A stretch of DNA of 64,000 nucleotides from Tolypeutes matacus (GCA_026826555.1 JAKSZT010053883.1:29151559-29215558); one strand, 5' to 3'. Counted from the stretch's first letter, positions 22,911 to 35,516 are shown. Numbers and translations: made by a program. Notes: generated by a model not told the origin, from the letters alone.

Positions 22911-23125
22911 TTTTTTTTTTTTTTTTCTTTCAGTACTAGAGCTGGGGATTGAACCCAGGACCTTGTATGTGGGAAGCTGATGCTCAAGCACTGAGCTATA
23001 ATGGCTCTCCCGAGTTGGTTTTCTTTGTTTGTTTGTTTTGTTTTTAGGAGGTACCGGGGATTGAACCCAGGACCTCGTACGTGGGAAGCAGGTGTTCAGC
23101 CACTTGAACTACATCTACTCCCCTG
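22911..23125 (-). repeat. Dimeric tRNA-derived SINE
   Basis: Two heads, GGGGATTGAACCCAGGACCT twice (near 22945 and 23056), joined by a linker that includes CCGAGTTGGTTTTCTTTG. Confidence 0.78.
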
Positions 23126-23569
23126 TGGTTTCCTCTTTAACCCATAAGTATTTAGAAGTAGGTTGTTTAACTTCTAATTTGGGGGGGATTTTCCTGATGT
23201 ATTTCCATTATTGATTAATTCCATTTTAGCTAGAGAATTTATTGAGGCTTGTTTTATAACCCAGAATATGGTTTGTTCATGCAGTCCATTAAATAGACCT
23301 GAGTATTCTTACCTCATTGGGTAAATCCAGTATCTGGGAGTAAATATCCAAATATTAGTAATTATTACAGTGTAATTTCTGCTTAAGCTTTCTCTCTCTT
23401 TTCCCTTATGGGTTGGTTTAATCTATAAAGCTGTAAGAATTCTGAATCTTAGGCTCTGAAACCAAATTTCATATTCTGTAAACTTACACCCTTTCCAGCC
23501 TTGAGAACCCTGATTCTTGAAGATCCAGAATTAAATTTTATATTCTTTAAGTATTTGAAATTCTTACAG

Positions 23570-23741
23570 GGACGGAAGAAGTCTATAGTGGCTGTGGAGC
23601 CCAGAAGTCTTATTCAAGGAGCCTTTCAAGGGTGCTCTGTGTCTGGGATGACATTGAAATACATGTATGGGGTAAATGCCTGGAAGAACTGGGTTCAGTG
23701 GAAAAATGCCAAGGAAGAACAGGGGGAACTGAAATGTGGAG
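23570..23741 (+). CDS. ZMYM4: ZMYM4 exon F (start of DUF3504 domain)
   Basis: 172 bases after TTCTTACAG and before GTAAAT. Starts on a codon boundary with GRKKSIVAVEPRSL and continues GMTLKYMYGVNAWKNWVQWKNA; window residues 209-266. This is the beginning of the C-terminal DUF3504 domain shared by ZMYM2, ZMYM3, ZMYM4 and QRICH1. The paired aromatic and Trp motif (NAWKNWVQWKN) is the most recognisable part. The domain is described as derived from a Crypton tyrosine recombinase. The lack of stops across the exon shows it is under protein-level constraint, unlike the surrounding L1 fragments. Confidence 0.96.
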
Positions 23742-24638
23742 GTAAATATACAGCACAGATTGGGGTGAGATATGGGGGGAAATGTACCTAAAACATACTT
23801 CTGTGGGATGTGAATATGTTTTTGTTGTTATAGTTATGTTTTCTCAATAGATAGAGGTCCACAGAGCAGCTAATAAAATAATAAACTTTAAAAAAAAAAA
23901 AAGTTAACACATGTAGAGTATTAAGATATTTGGAACACAGTATGTGTAAACAAATGTCATATACTACCATTATTAATATTTTATCACATTTAGAAATTAT
24001 AAACTTGAGGCTTAGAGGAGCCAATTTATTTGGCCAAGATCATGTGTGTAGAAGTGGTGCTTAGGACTTTGACTCCAAGAGGTGTTATGAACCACCGTGC
24101 AACAAGGAGCACAAGAAGAGGAGAGAAAATATAATGAGTTGGAATGTGAATTTCTGTATCTTCACCCCAGAATATTTTCCATCTAAATTTAAAATACTGA
24201 ACTTATGGCTATATATTTAATTTTCTTTCAAAGCTAGCATGAAGCAGACTTGATTTTTGGAAGACAGCAGAGTTCATGTGATTATTTTGGCCTTTTGCAA
24301 AAGTCAGTCATTTAAGAGTGTTTGTGATACATAACCAACTGCTTTATACATCGACTGCTCTGTGAAAAAGTTGAAAATGTGATAGATTTGCTGACAAGCA
24401 TAAGTTCTGTTTGGTATGCATAAATTTTTTGCAATGATAAAAATATAGAAACAGTTAAGAGTTAAAAAAAATATTTCTTGATTTGGGAAGTAGATTGGGG
24501 GATTGATAAATATGGTTATAGATCTACTCAAAAGGGATAAATCCGAAGTCAAAATTCTCATAAAACTTTGGTTTTGGCTTTACTTAATTTTTTCCCATCT
24601 TTATTTAAACTTGTCATTTATTTTTCTTACCTTGTCAG
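23742..24638. other. ZMYM4 intron, reverse MIR fragment, otherwise nothing
   Basis: 23900-24085 resembles a reverse MIR (GCCAATTTATTTGGCCAAGATCA, GACTTTGACTCC). The rest is unassigned AT-rich intron. Confidence 0.45.
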
Positions 24639-24734
24639 GAGTTGAGCACACCTCATCTAGCCCATGTTCTGACCCCTTAGGAAGTGCTCAGGACCATGCA
24701 CTCTCTCAAGAATCCTCAGAATCAGGCTGTAGAG
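24639..24734 (+). CDS. ZMYM4: ZMYM4 exon G (Ser-rich insert in the C-terminal domain)
   Basis: 96 bases between CTTGTCAG and GTAAAA, symmetric phase, window residues 266-298. It encodes a polar Ser-rich stretch (EHTSSSPCSDPLGSAQDHAL, then SQESSESGCR) that interrupts the conserved DUF3504 sequence and looks like a disordered loop. Because its length is a multiple of three and both ends share a phase, skipping would keep frame. An open frame continues a few codons past the donor and then stops, so intron retention would truncate the protein. Confidence 0.94.
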
Positions 24735-26785
24735 GTAAAACTTGTTTCTCTCCATAATGTCTGAATTATTTATATCACTGTCCATTTTAATTTTTAAATG
24801 GAATGTTTGGAATTATTTAGAATTTGAAGTCTTAAGATTAGAAAGAGAAATTAATATCCTACCCCCAACTTTAAAGAGCTTGTTATAAAGGTAAGGTTGT
24901 GTCTTCTGATCATGAGTTTATTTTGTAAATATAAGGAATTTCATTTCATTTTCTAACAGTACACAAGTGGCTCAAAATATGTCTGTATAGTAACATGTGT
25001 AGAACCTAGTGTGAGACTTTTTTTTTTTTTTTAGGAAATTACCTGGAAAAGCCTTGCTTCTTCTGTAGGAATTTTTCCTAACAATGTGAGCTATATAACT
25101 GACTGTGCTTGTGGGTTTCACGATGGCTGTCAGGAAATTTGGAACCAAATAAACAGTTCAGTTAAAGTAATAGTGTATAACTTTAGGATCCACATTAATT
25201 CTCTTTTTTCACTCATTTTGACATCCTATTCTGAATTTTTGCCTTCACTTTGTATTTTCTGTTTTATTATGTGTGTTGTATATAAGTTATTTATAAATTA
25301 TTTGTGAAATGAGATAGTGCAGGGATAGATGAGTATGTCCATGTAACTAGATCTTTAGCCCCTTTCCAACATTACAGTCTCTTTAACCCCTGGGTGTGTG
25401 CATGCACTCTTGGCTTCACATCAGTCTATACTGGTGGTTTTGGGGGGTACATGTAACCCTCCTTATTGGAACAGTTAGTCCCTGCTGTGGACTGTGACTA
25501 ACCCATTGAGTTTCTACAGATACAAGTATAATCTCTCTTCTCCAGAGTTTTATAAATAAATTCTTTTTCTGGGGGTTTATTGGACTTTTAACCTCCCACT
25601 TTGAGTCACAGCACTCTTTGTTTTTAAAAAGAAAGGGAGTAGTGAGAATAGAAAGGTAATATTTTACTAGACTACAGGGCCTAAATGTAATAGCCACAGA
25701 AGGTGCCTACCTGTTTCTATTACTCATCCAAAAAAAATGCCTACTGAATACCTATTATATACCAGGCAAGGTGCTAGGTACTTGGGTGAACAAGTAAACA
25801 TGGTCCTTGCCCTCATGAATCATCACATGCCCTCTGCAGAGACAACTTAGGGGAGCCTAAGTGTATCTTTTGAAATTACAGTTTTGTGTAAATCTGGAAG
25901 AGCTGGATGTCTAGAATGACTAGAAAAAGTGTTTTAATTCTAACCCACAATGTGGACCATTTGCTACAATTGGATCTCTACATATCAAATTGGATAACTT
26001 CCCTTCTCAAAATTAATTCAGTTTTTCATTTTCAAAATCTTATTATGATAAATGTGGCTTACCGTGATCTGCTTCCTCCGCCCTTCTTGCTATTCTCCTT
26101 TACACCTAAGTTCCCTGAGCTGTTTCACCTCTGTGGCCCAAACACATAACTGTATTTCAAGGATGTGTGAGGATGTTATATGCTGTTTGAAGTATTCTGT
26201 ATTCAATTAAATCTGAGTTAAAATTAAACAGCATTCATTATTACAGATATTCTCAGAGACTTTAATGTACCAAAATGTATTGTGAGTTCTTAAGAGGCAG
26301 ATATAATATGCAGCATTTCCCAAATTTATCAGACCTTAGAGGCTCAATTTTCTCCAGCTCACATAAGACTAGTGTTTTGTGGAATGTTTTGGGAAACCTT
26401 TTAGTATCCTCTGACTGGAATTCTTTACCTAACCACCTGTTTAGCTCTTCATCTTTCAAGGTCTAGGTTAAGTGTCACATCCTACAGAATCTAACTGGAC
26501 CCTTTGCAGTCTATTAGATATGTCCCTCATTTGCTTACATAGACTTCCGTTCAAAAAATAAACAACTTTAACATAGCACTCATTATACCATATGCACTCC
26601 ATTGTCTTTATTTCCCTAACTAAAAGCCTTGAGATCAGGATTTGTCTTTAATCCATGTAATCCATGTAGCCACCAGCTCATACCACAATGTATGGGACAT
26701 AGTAGTGTTCAGTGTTTATTCAGTGAATCAATGTTACTATGTTTGTTATAAGTTAATGTTTCAGATGTTTTCTACTTTTCCACAG
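24735..26785. other. ZMYM4 intron with L2 fragments
   Basis: 25715-25830 is a reverse L2 3' end (CTACTGAATACCTATTATATACCAGGCA). 26040-26740 has forward L2-like sequence ending AAAGCCTTGAGATCAGGATT ... GTGTTTATTCAGTGAATCAA. The remainder is unique. Confidence 0.55.
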
Positions 26786-26937
26786 TACGCTCCATTAAGC
26801 TGAAGGAAGATATTCTTTCCTGCACTTTTGCTGAGTTGAGTTTGGGCTTATGCCAGTTTATCCAAGAGGTGCGGAGACCAAATGGTGAAAAATATGATCC
26901 AGACAGTATCTTATACTTGTGCCTTGGAATTCAGCAG
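26786..26937 (+). CDS. ZMYM4: ZMYM4 exon H (DUF3504 core)
   Basis: 152 bases after TTTCCACAG and before GTATCA, ending on a codon boundary (Gln). Window residues 298-348. It encodes RSIKLKEDILSCTFAELSLG-type sequence (here SLGLCQFIQEVRRPNGEKYD, then PDSILYLCLGIQQ), the helical core of the C-terminal domain. The PNG-YDPDS-LYLCLGIQ pattern is shared across ZMYM proteins and QRICH1. In tyrosine recombinases the corresponding N-terminal region binds DNA; whether ZMYM4 does so here is not shown by sequence. Confidence 0.96.
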
Positions 26938-27067
26938 GTATCAAATTAAATAATTGTTATGAAATTTATTGCATTTTTAATGATTCTGTGAATTTAGCTG
27001 AAAAATTATAATGTATATTGATTATTTGATATTGCTCCTGTATTCTCTTCCTAATGAACTAGTGGTA

Positions 27068-27560
27068 TTGATTCTTTTTTTTTTTTTGGGGGGGGGGTAC
27101 TGGGGCCGGGGATTGAACCTGGGACCTCGTATGTGGGAAACCACACTCAACTGCTTGAGCCACATCCACTCCCCTGGTGTTGATTTTTCATTTTTATTTT
27201 TTTATTTATTTCTCTCCCCACGACTTGTTGTTTGTGCTCGCTCTCTGCTCTCTGTATCTCTTTGTTATGTGCTCTCTGTGTCTGCTCATCTTCTTTTTAG
27301 GAGGCACAGGGAACAAACCCGGGACTTCCCATGTGGGAGGGAGGTGCCCAACTACTTGAGTCACATTGCTCCCTGATTGTTGTCTCTCTCCTTGTGTCTC
27401 CTCTTTGAGTCATCTTGTTGTGTCAGCTCACCGCCCCAGCCCGTTGCTTCAGCTCACTGTCTTGCTCATCTTCTTTAGGAGGCACTGGGAACCGAACCCA
27501 GTACCTCCCGTGTGGTAGGTGGGTGCCCAACTGCTTGAGCCACATCTGCTTCCCCTGGTG
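27068..27560 (-). repeat. Cluster of tRNA-derived SINEs
   Basis: A monomer (27068-27178; GGGGATTGAACCTGGGACCT) next to a longer dimeric type (27180-27560) with two heads (GGAACAAACCCGGGACTTCC near 27309 and GGAACCGAACCCAGTACCTC near 27488). All read on the - strand. Confidence 0.75.
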
Positions 27561-27906
27561 TTGATCTTAAAGTCTTAATCATATAGTCTTTTTCAAGCTA
27601 AATTGAGATGTTAGTAGATAAATGGAAATTGAGGATGGTGCATTTTATCAGTAAATGAACAAAAAAGGGTATATAGTAATTCACAAAATAAGCAACACAG
27701 ATAGATGACTGTTTATGTATATATGTATAAATCATGTAATTTATTTAAATTTTTAAATGCAAATTAAAACCATAGATATGCTATTACCTCTCACATTAGC
27801 AAAAATATTAAAATTATAACATTCACTATTGATAAAAGTTCTGTGAGGGGGATTCTCTTACATAGCTGGTGGTAATTAATACATACTTTCTAGAAAGCAG
27901 TTTGAG

Positions 27907-30665
27907 AAGATGGCGGAGTGAGGCGCACAGTCATGAGTCGTCGGCCTTTGGGCCGAGGACCGGTCGGCCCTTGGGCACGCGAGTGAGTCTGTTAGACTAT
28001 GGAGGTTCCTCATCACAGGAAGAACATTTTCCTTGACCTTTAGGTGCTTTTATATTTTCCTCATCTAGAAAAGAAAACAAAATTCTGAACTCAGGACTTG
28101 GCACAGGAGCTGTGCAGGTAATGCCCATTAATGTGAATCAGATGAGAAACCATTCTGCATAAGAGCATCTTCATCATCCCTACACCACCTATGTGTGCTC
28201 TTCTGTGATACAGCTGTCAAGTAATGGCCCAAGAATACTTACTGTGCTCCATAAGACTGTACATCTTTCAATTTTCTTTCTCTTTTCCCTGGACCCAAAA
28301 GGACCAGGATTTGCATATAAGCCTTTTATAATTGAGTAGTGATCTTAATTTCAATCTCTGTATATGACTTTTGTACCTCTATTCTAAATAATTGTGATAA
28401 ATGTGGAGAGCTTGCCTGCAGTACTAAGCAGTCACTATTAATCCACATTTTCAGTTGAAATTTTGCCTGTACCTAGTAATTTCCCATAATTTCTCTGAAT
28501 CAAGGGGTTTACTTTGCATGTTTATTAAAATGGATCTAGTTGAAAGTGCAAGTAATAGTATCAGGCCCATAATTCTGATTTTAGAATACTAATATAATGC
28601 ATGAACAAAAATGTCCAGTGTTATGTGGTGAGTAGTAATTTTATATATACATTTATTAATAAAGAAGCAATAGAAATGTAAACCAATAGCTTGAATTTAT
28701 TGTTTGGATTATCAATTTTCATTTTCTTATTAAAAGATTATCTTACTTCCATTGAAAATAGGAGGTAAAAGATAAACAGGGGCAACCACAAGACATTCAA
28801 ACTGTCAGGAATAGGGCATAACAGTGCTTACCTTCTCTTAACCTCTTCCTGGTTCCAGTAGTCTCCAAGCATGTTTAAAAACAAAACAAATGGTACAAAC
28901 TAAAAGCATGTTGAATAAATAAATAAGCTGCTACAGCTATAATAGAAAGGTGCAGAGTTTCAAGAAAGGGTTGGAAAAAACCAGTGTACAGTACATAAAA
29001 TAACTATATAGGGTTTGTCTAATAAAGTTTCCAGGTAACTAGGCAACTATTATGGACGGTACTTGTATTGACCAGCAATAAAGGACCCCTTCAGCAAAGG
29101 AGACTATTTCATTTCATGGGAATAGTCCTAAAAATATTGATGTATCTGTAGTTTTCTCTTTTGTTATTGTATTGCATGTTAAGATTTTTTTTTTTTTTTT
29201 TTTTTTGGTAATGGGAGATTATACAACCTTAATGGTTTAGTCAGACTGCAGTTTTTTCTAGAAAGAAATTGGGTGGCTGAGGAAGGTTTGGAGAGAGACT
29301 TTGCTTTTCACATTTAACCTTTTGTACCATTTAAAATTTGAGACTGCATAATTTCTTGCCTAAAGTTTTTGATCCAAGTAAAAGAAGATAATAGAAACTT
29401 TGCCATTTATTCTTATTTGATTCGGGGGAAAGATCTCTCCAATTCCTTGTGGTGGCTTAAAATTTTTCTAAGAAGAAAGATTCCTGGCTTTGAAGTAACC
29501 TTAATAAGTATGCGTGATAGTGACAAATAATGTAAAAATGGAATGCATTTGCAAAAAAGCCCTAAATAGAGAATTCAGGAAAGACCTCCAGTTTCCATGT
29601 TTTATAATTGAAAAACATGTTTTCCAAAATTATTATTATTATTATTTTTTAAAGATTTTATTTATTTATTCATTTATCCCCCCCTTGCTGCTTGTGCTCG
29701 CTGGGTCAGCTAACCACGCCGTGCGGGCGGGCCTGCCTTCACCAGGAGGCCCCGGGAACCGAACCCAGGGCCTCCCATATGGTAAACGGGAGCCCTACTG
29801 ATTGAGCCACAGCTGCTTCCCTCCAAAATTATTTTAACCTCACTTTCTTTACCCTGGAACTTAACTCCAAATATCTTTGGGAATGTTTAAACAGGATGGT
29901 AACTTTCCATTGGTTCAGAGTTGAATTAGACTTCTTGTCACTTCCGAGTTTGGTCTCCACTTATGTACAGAAGTTAAGATGTCATGCCCTATGTGTTATT
30001 TCTCTCTTTGCCACTTACTGATATCATGTCTGTCAACCAGTAAAACCAATAAAGGACGGTTTCTCTTCCCATTATTCCTCTAAGGCATATCAAAAGAAAT
30101 AGTACTAGAAAACAAAACATCACATATTTCTCCAGGAACCTATACTCTTAGACCATCTTTAAAGTCAGAATAGATAAGTAAGGGTACTGACCATTTTCAA
30201 AAGATTTTGCCTCCTTTGGTGATGATAAGCCATGCCCTGCCATTGGTTAAAATATATTTTTCTCCCAGGAGTAAGAATGAGATTCCTGCAATACATCATC
30301 ATCAGTCTCTAAAGAAACAACAGTAATTATCTTGGCACTACTTTAACATTACCTATCTCTTGTCATTAAGAAGACTGATATTAGAGTGCCTGCCCTTCAC
30401 ATATAGTCTCCTTTTATTTACTTTTAAGTTGCTTGCTGTTCTGCATCCTCTCCATTGCACCGTTGCTATATATTATAATGTTAAATTTATTGAATATGTT
30501 TGTATTACAAAAGGCAGCTTTTAAAATCTATGCATCTGAGATTTATGAAGAAGAGATTTTATTCTTTGATGTAAAAAGGAAATGTAAGAGTTGGAAACTC
30601 TGTACCTATGTATAAAAAAATTTTTTTAAGCAATAAAGGAGCATGGGCTGAGAATGCAAAAATAA
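27907..30665 (+). pseudogene. Retrocopy of an unidentified spliced transcript
   Basis: Bounded by a perfect 15-bp duplication, AGAAAGCAGTTTGAG, at 27892-27906 and 30666-30680. It begins AAGATGGCGGAGTGAGGCGC, a CpG-rich 5'UTR-like stretch, and ends after AATAAA (near 30632) with an A-rich tail. About 2.76 kb including one DAS SINE (29640-29821). Short open pieces occur (a 14-codon frame MEVPHHRKNIFLDL at 28000; a frame ending QVMPINVNQMRNHSA near 28115-28160), but most looks like a 3'UTR. I do not recognise the parent gene. The L1 machinery is the expected source. Confidence 0.82.
29640..29821 (-). mobile_element. DAS SINE inside the retrocopy
   Basis: Reverse near-consensus DAS, flanked by CCAAAATTATT on both sides (about 29626 and 29823). 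It is younger than the retrocopy it interrupts. Confidence 0.88.
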
Positions 30666-30680
30666 AGAAAGCAGTTTGAG

Positions 30681-31164
30681 CATGTATTTCAAAAATATGT
30701 TTTTAAATGTTCATACTCTTTCACCAGTAATTTGGTTTGGGGAAGTCTGTTCAAAGCTAATCTTATGAATTCAGACATCATTGCACAAAATTGTACATAA
30801 CTTCATTTAATATTAACAAACAACTATGTTCATTAATATTTTTCTTGGTGCTTGGTTTTTTTGTAAAATGAGATGCATACCTTACATATTTTCCATACAC
30901 CTTTTTTTATAGCTTGTTTTTCCCAATGGAGTTATTCCTCCAGATCAATAAATATCAAATCCTTTAAAAAAAAAACAAAAAAACTGTGTATTATTGTAGA
31001 GTATAACTGTGCCAGTTTATTCAGCCTTTCCTCTTTTGGTTATTATGATTGTTTCTTCCCATATTTCCCCTTTTTTCCCTTTCTTTGCTCCTACAAACAG
31101 TGCTTCAATAAACATTTTGTTTGCATACCTTATGAGCTAGTGCGTTTATTTCTGAGTTAAAGTA

Positions 31165-31197
<33 letters not shown>

Positions 31198-31700
31198 CAA
31201 TATTAAGATATTTTCAGAATATGTTCCTGAATGGATATAGTGATTTATCAGCAGTGTGTGTGAGAGCCCATTTCCTGAATCCGCTTTAGCACTGAATACT
31301 TCTCCTTTTTAAAATTAATTTTGGTGCATTAAAAAAATGCCATCTTTTGGCTGCATTTTTAAAATTTTTGTATCAAGTAGAATGTCTTTTTTTGTTGGCC
31401 ATTTGGATTTTTCCTTCTGTGAAGAACCTATTTTTTAAAAATCTATAAGTAGGATCTCTTTTATTGGTGATATTAACTCTAATATCGGTTTTTGAAATAA
31501 AACTTTATAGTGTATTGTTTATTTCAGTTTTTGTTAATGTTATCTTTTGACATTCAAAAGATTTTCCTTTTATGTAGTTTAATATGCGTATATTTTCCTG
31601 TTTTTTTTTTTGTATTGCCTAGGATGGTCTTCCTACTTGAGTATTTAAATTCAAATTTCTTCCTAAAATATTTGTTTTCAGGTTGAATCTTGAATCCACT
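30681..31700. other. ZMYM4 intron, (AT)n and T-rich tract, weak L1 debris
   Basis: Contains an (AT)n run at about 31163-31181 followed by about 20 T's. The sequence around 30860-31150 and 31270-31650 loosely resembles reverse L1 3' material (AAACAGTGCTTCAATAAACA), too diverged to assign. Confidence 0.4.
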
Positions 31701-31704
31701 GACA

Positions 31705-32095
31705 TTTTTTTTTTTAAGATTTATTGATTTATCCCCTACCACCACCACCACCTGCACTCAATGTCTGCTTTCTGTGTCCATTCACTGCGTGTTCTTCTGT
31801 GTCTGCTTGTCTTCTCATCTTCCCTTTAGGAGGCACCGAGAACTGATCCCGGGACCTTCCAACATGGGAGAGAGGCACTCAGTCACCTGAGCCACCTTAC
31901 CTCCCTGGTTTGTTGTGTCTCTCACTGTCTTTCCTCTGTGTATCTTTTTTTTGTTGCATCACCTTGTTGCACCAGCTCTCCGCACCGCATGGGCCACCTT
32001 GCTTTTCACCAGGAGGCCCCAGGAATCGAACCCGAGACCCTCCATATGGTAGACAGGAACCCAATCGCTGAGCCACGTCCACTTCCTCCACTGAC
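31705..32095 (-). repeat. Dimeric tRNA-derived SINE
   Basis: Heads at about 31830 (GGAGGCACCGAGAACTGATC) and 32010 (CCAGGAATCGAACCCGAGAC), with a (CCA)n-like tail interface at 31738-31752. Reverse orientation. Confidence 0.75.
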
Positions 32096-33060
32096 ATTTA
32101 TTTTTTTTTTACTTGATGCAAGGATATTTCTGATGAATAACAAGCAGCATTGATTTTCCCATTGAATTGAAATGGTGCCTTTGCTGTTTAATAGGTTCCC
32201 ATTATACTTTGATCCAATTTGTAGACTGTAAAAGATATTTTTTAAAGTAACAAATTAGAAGATTTTGATAGTTTCTGGAAAAAAATTATTGAGCACTTAC
32301 TATCTTTCATGCTTTCATTGTGCTTCGTAACAGTTGTAAATATTATGGACATGCATCTTGTGCTACTGGAGTCTGTATTATAGATTTAAAGAACATTTTC
32401 TAATTTTATCAAAACAAAAATGTGAAGAAATAAAATGTCTGCTGGTGGTTATTAATATTTTAATGATTTGGATGTTTCCAAAACACATGGTCATTGCAGT
32501 GATTTCAATAAATAACATTTGAGTACTTTATATGTCAAATATTCTGTTTATAAAATATACTCCTAATTTGTGAGACAAATGATAAGCCTATGAAAATTTT
32601 TTTCTACTATATTTGTCCTGGTTTTTGTTTACATTAGTAAATAACTTTATATATTAAAAAGAGGCCATAAGTTAACAAATATGTAATTGTCAAATGAGTG
32701 TTATAGTGAGGAAATACCAATTTTGACATGAAATAAACTTTCCTTAACTGTAAGGAATGTAAAAGTTACTTTACAATTGAGATTGACATCTCAAATTTAC
32801 CTCCTTTTATTTTTATTTTTTCTGATTATAAAAGTAATTATGCTAATTGTAAAGAATTTTTAAAATACAGAGAAGTAGAAAGAAACTAAACTTTTATGTC
32901 AACAACTGGACCACCACTGTTAATATTTGCTGAGAAGTGGACAATGCGGGAAGGTTGTTTAAGCAAAAATAGTAATTTCTTTTCAGTTTCTATAACCTGT
33001 TCCTTTTAACTAATGATATATCATGATCAACTCTGTATCATGATTTATAATGCAGTTTCA
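32096..33060. other. ZMYM4 intron, no clear feature
   Basis: AT-rich. 32815-32930 resembles an old L1M 3' end (TTATAAAAGTAATTATGCTA). No exon. Confidence 0.4.
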
Positions 33061-34190
33061 TCATTTTTCATCAACCCCTTAAGATTTTTTCTGTGATAAA
33101 CAGTTCTTTGGTGAACATCTTTATACACAGAATTTGATATAGTGTCCAATGCACAAAAGTTGTTAACTTTGATGAAGTCTAATTTATGTATTTTTTCTTT
33201 GGTTGCTTTGGATATCATATCTAAGAATACGTTGTCAAATCCAAGATCATGAAAAATTACCACCGTTTTTTTCTAAGAGTTCTATGGTTTTAGCTCTTAT
33301 ATTTAGTTCAAGTTGACACGTTTTAAATTAAGTTCTGTATATGGTGTGAGTAGGGGTCCAACTTCATTTTTTATATGTGGATATCCAGTTCTCCCAGCAC
33401 TAGTTGTTAAAAAGAATTTTCTTTCCTATTGAATGGTCATGACACACTTGTCAGAATCTATTGACCATGTATTTCTGGGCTCTCAGTTCTATTCCATTAA
33501 TCTCTGTCTATCTTTATGCCAGCAGCACACTATTGCTTACTGTAGCCTCGTATTAAGTTTTGAAATCCAGGAGAGTGAGTCCTTGAGATTGCTTTGGCTA
33601 TTGGAAGTCCTTTGCAATTCCATATGAATGTGAGGCTTGGCTTTTCCCTGCAAAAAAAGCCCATTGGATAAGAATTGCACTGAATCTGTAGATCACTTTG
33701 GGAAATGTTGTCATTTTAATAATATTAAGTCTTTTGATCCATGTCCACAGGTTGTCTTTCCATTTATTTAGGTCTTTAATTTCTTTCAGCAATTTGTTTT
33801 CGGTGTCTTGCACCTCCTTGTTTAAATTTATTCCTATTTATTTTATTCTTTTTGATGCTATTGTAAATGGAATTATTTTTTTAATTTCCTTTTTGTGCTG
33901 TTCATTGCTAATGTACAATTGGTTTGTGCATGTTGATATCGTATCCTACATATTTTCTTGATTCATTTATTAGCTCTAATAGTTTTTTTGTGGATTCTCT
34001 GGAATTTTCTATATATAATTTCATTCCATCTGCAAAGAGAGAGAGTTATTACTTCTTCTTTTCCTATTCAGTTGCCTTTTACTTCTTTTTCTTGACTGCT
34101 CCAAATAGAACTTTCTTAACTGTGTTGAATAGAAGTGGCAAGAGTGAGCATCTTTGTCTTGTTTCTCATCTAAGGGGGAAGTGATATTTA
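33060..34190 (-). mobile_element. Antisense L1 ORF2 fragment
   Basis: Reverse L1 text such as TCTTTGGTTGCTTTGGATAT, TTTGATCCATGTCCACAGG-like sequence and GAGTGAGCATCTTTGTCTTG, covering part of the RT to C-terminal region on the - strand, broken by many stops. Confidence 0.75.
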
Positions 34191-35404
34191 TTTTTGAAAC
34201 ATGTATTTTATATGTACTTATATGTTTGCTTAAAGGTACAAAACTCAACTTTATGTATTTATAAAGAAATATTTTTAAAAGATTGAAATATCTCTGAATA
34301 TTAATAGTAGTTACCTTTGTGTGGTGAGTTTAAGTGTGTCTTTCTTCCACTCTCTCTGTATTTTAAGTCTTTTCCATAATGAGGATATATTTTTAAGTTG
34401 GAGAAAATGCTTTATTAAAAGAAGAAAAAGAAGAATCTGTAATCTGGCAATAAAATCCTAAATTGCCTTTGAAGAGAACTCATTTAAAAATGTATATTAA
34501 TGTGGTGTCTGTTTACTAGCCAGAATAAATTTAAATGGAAATAAAAACTTTCCCCAAATCATACATAGATAGGAAAGCAGAAAACCAAGACACATAGCTA
34601 TGGATAAATAAGTTTAAAACACCAAATCTTAAAAGCATCAGAAGATCTTTAGCATGTAATTATATGCTGCCTTATGTTGTTCTGTAATTGCTTATCATAT
34701 TTCTCTTTCTAAATTGATTTTATCTGATCTGCATCCTTAAAAAGTTTAACTGTACTTTACCCAAGCTCCAAGCTGATGCTATTTCCCATGCTGTGACATG
34801 GTTCTTCAATATACTTTAAAGTGTTATATTTAGACTTGAACTTACTGAGGACAAAGTGGGGAGCACAGAGTGGTCAGAAATTCAGGGGCAGGGAGTTGAG
34901 GCCTGTGGTTAAAAGGATGCAGATAAATAGTTTTTTAATTTGAGTTTCCTCAGGTTACCTGATACTTAGCGAACTACATCATTGTTTCAGGAAATGTCTT
35001 GTAACTAGGTTAATAAACAAAAACTTCTGAGAGCACATCTGCAGATATACACTGTGAATAAGGAAAAATGATTTGGGAAATATGCATTAGAATAAATTTT
35101 TAGTATATCTGTTTCATAAATTGAGTTAATAATACTTATTATTTTGTACATCCATGTTTTAAAAAGGAAATAGAAAATTCTACTCTGCAAGATCACTGCT
35201 CAATATAATGTCATTTAACACGAAAGGGATTCTTTAACTTGAATCCTCGTATTTTAACATGCGTCCTTAAAATACTTAGAAGTCTAATATGGTTCACAAT
35301 ACTGGAAGGGCAAAAATTAAGGGTAAACTATGTTCCTTAAAGTTTTTTTTTTAAACTATGACTTCTTTGTTTCAATGAGTATTTTCCCTTTTTTTCTCTT
35401 GTAG
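34191..35404. other. ZMYM4 intron, nothing recognised
   Basis: AT-rich unique sequence leading to the exon I acceptor. No SINE and no plausible exon. Confidence 0.5.
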
Positions 35405-35516
35405 TACCTATTTGAAAATGGTAGAATAGATAACATTTTTACTGAGCCCTATTCCAGATTTATGATTGAACTTACCAAACTCTTGAAAATATGGGAACCT
35501 ACAATACTTCCTAATG
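35405..35516 (+). CDS. ZMYM4: ZMYM4 exon I (DUF3504 core)
   Basis: 112 bases between TCTCTTGTAG and GTAGGA; 37 codons and one base, window residues 349-386. It begins YLFENGRIDNIFTEPYSRFM and continues IELTKLLKIWEPTILPN. It joins in frame to exon H across an 8.5-kb intron that contains a retrocopy and an antisense L1. The donor GTAGGA is weaker than the others in this gene, but the join to exon J restores the Gly-Tyr codons expected for ZMYM4. Confidence 0.95.

Larger units (their letters stand above)
20331..23460 (-). mobile_element. Old antisense L1 sequence with SINE insertions
   Basis: 20331-20680 continues the older L1 5'UTR interrupted by the full-length L1. From about 20690 to 22660 and 23130 to 23350 the + strand shows reverse ORF2 sequence (GTTGAATTTTAAGTGTTCTTTATTCTGG; CCCATAAGTATTTAGAAGTAG), strongly mutated. 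SINEs at 22670-22820 and 22911-23125 interrupt it. Confidence 0.7.
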
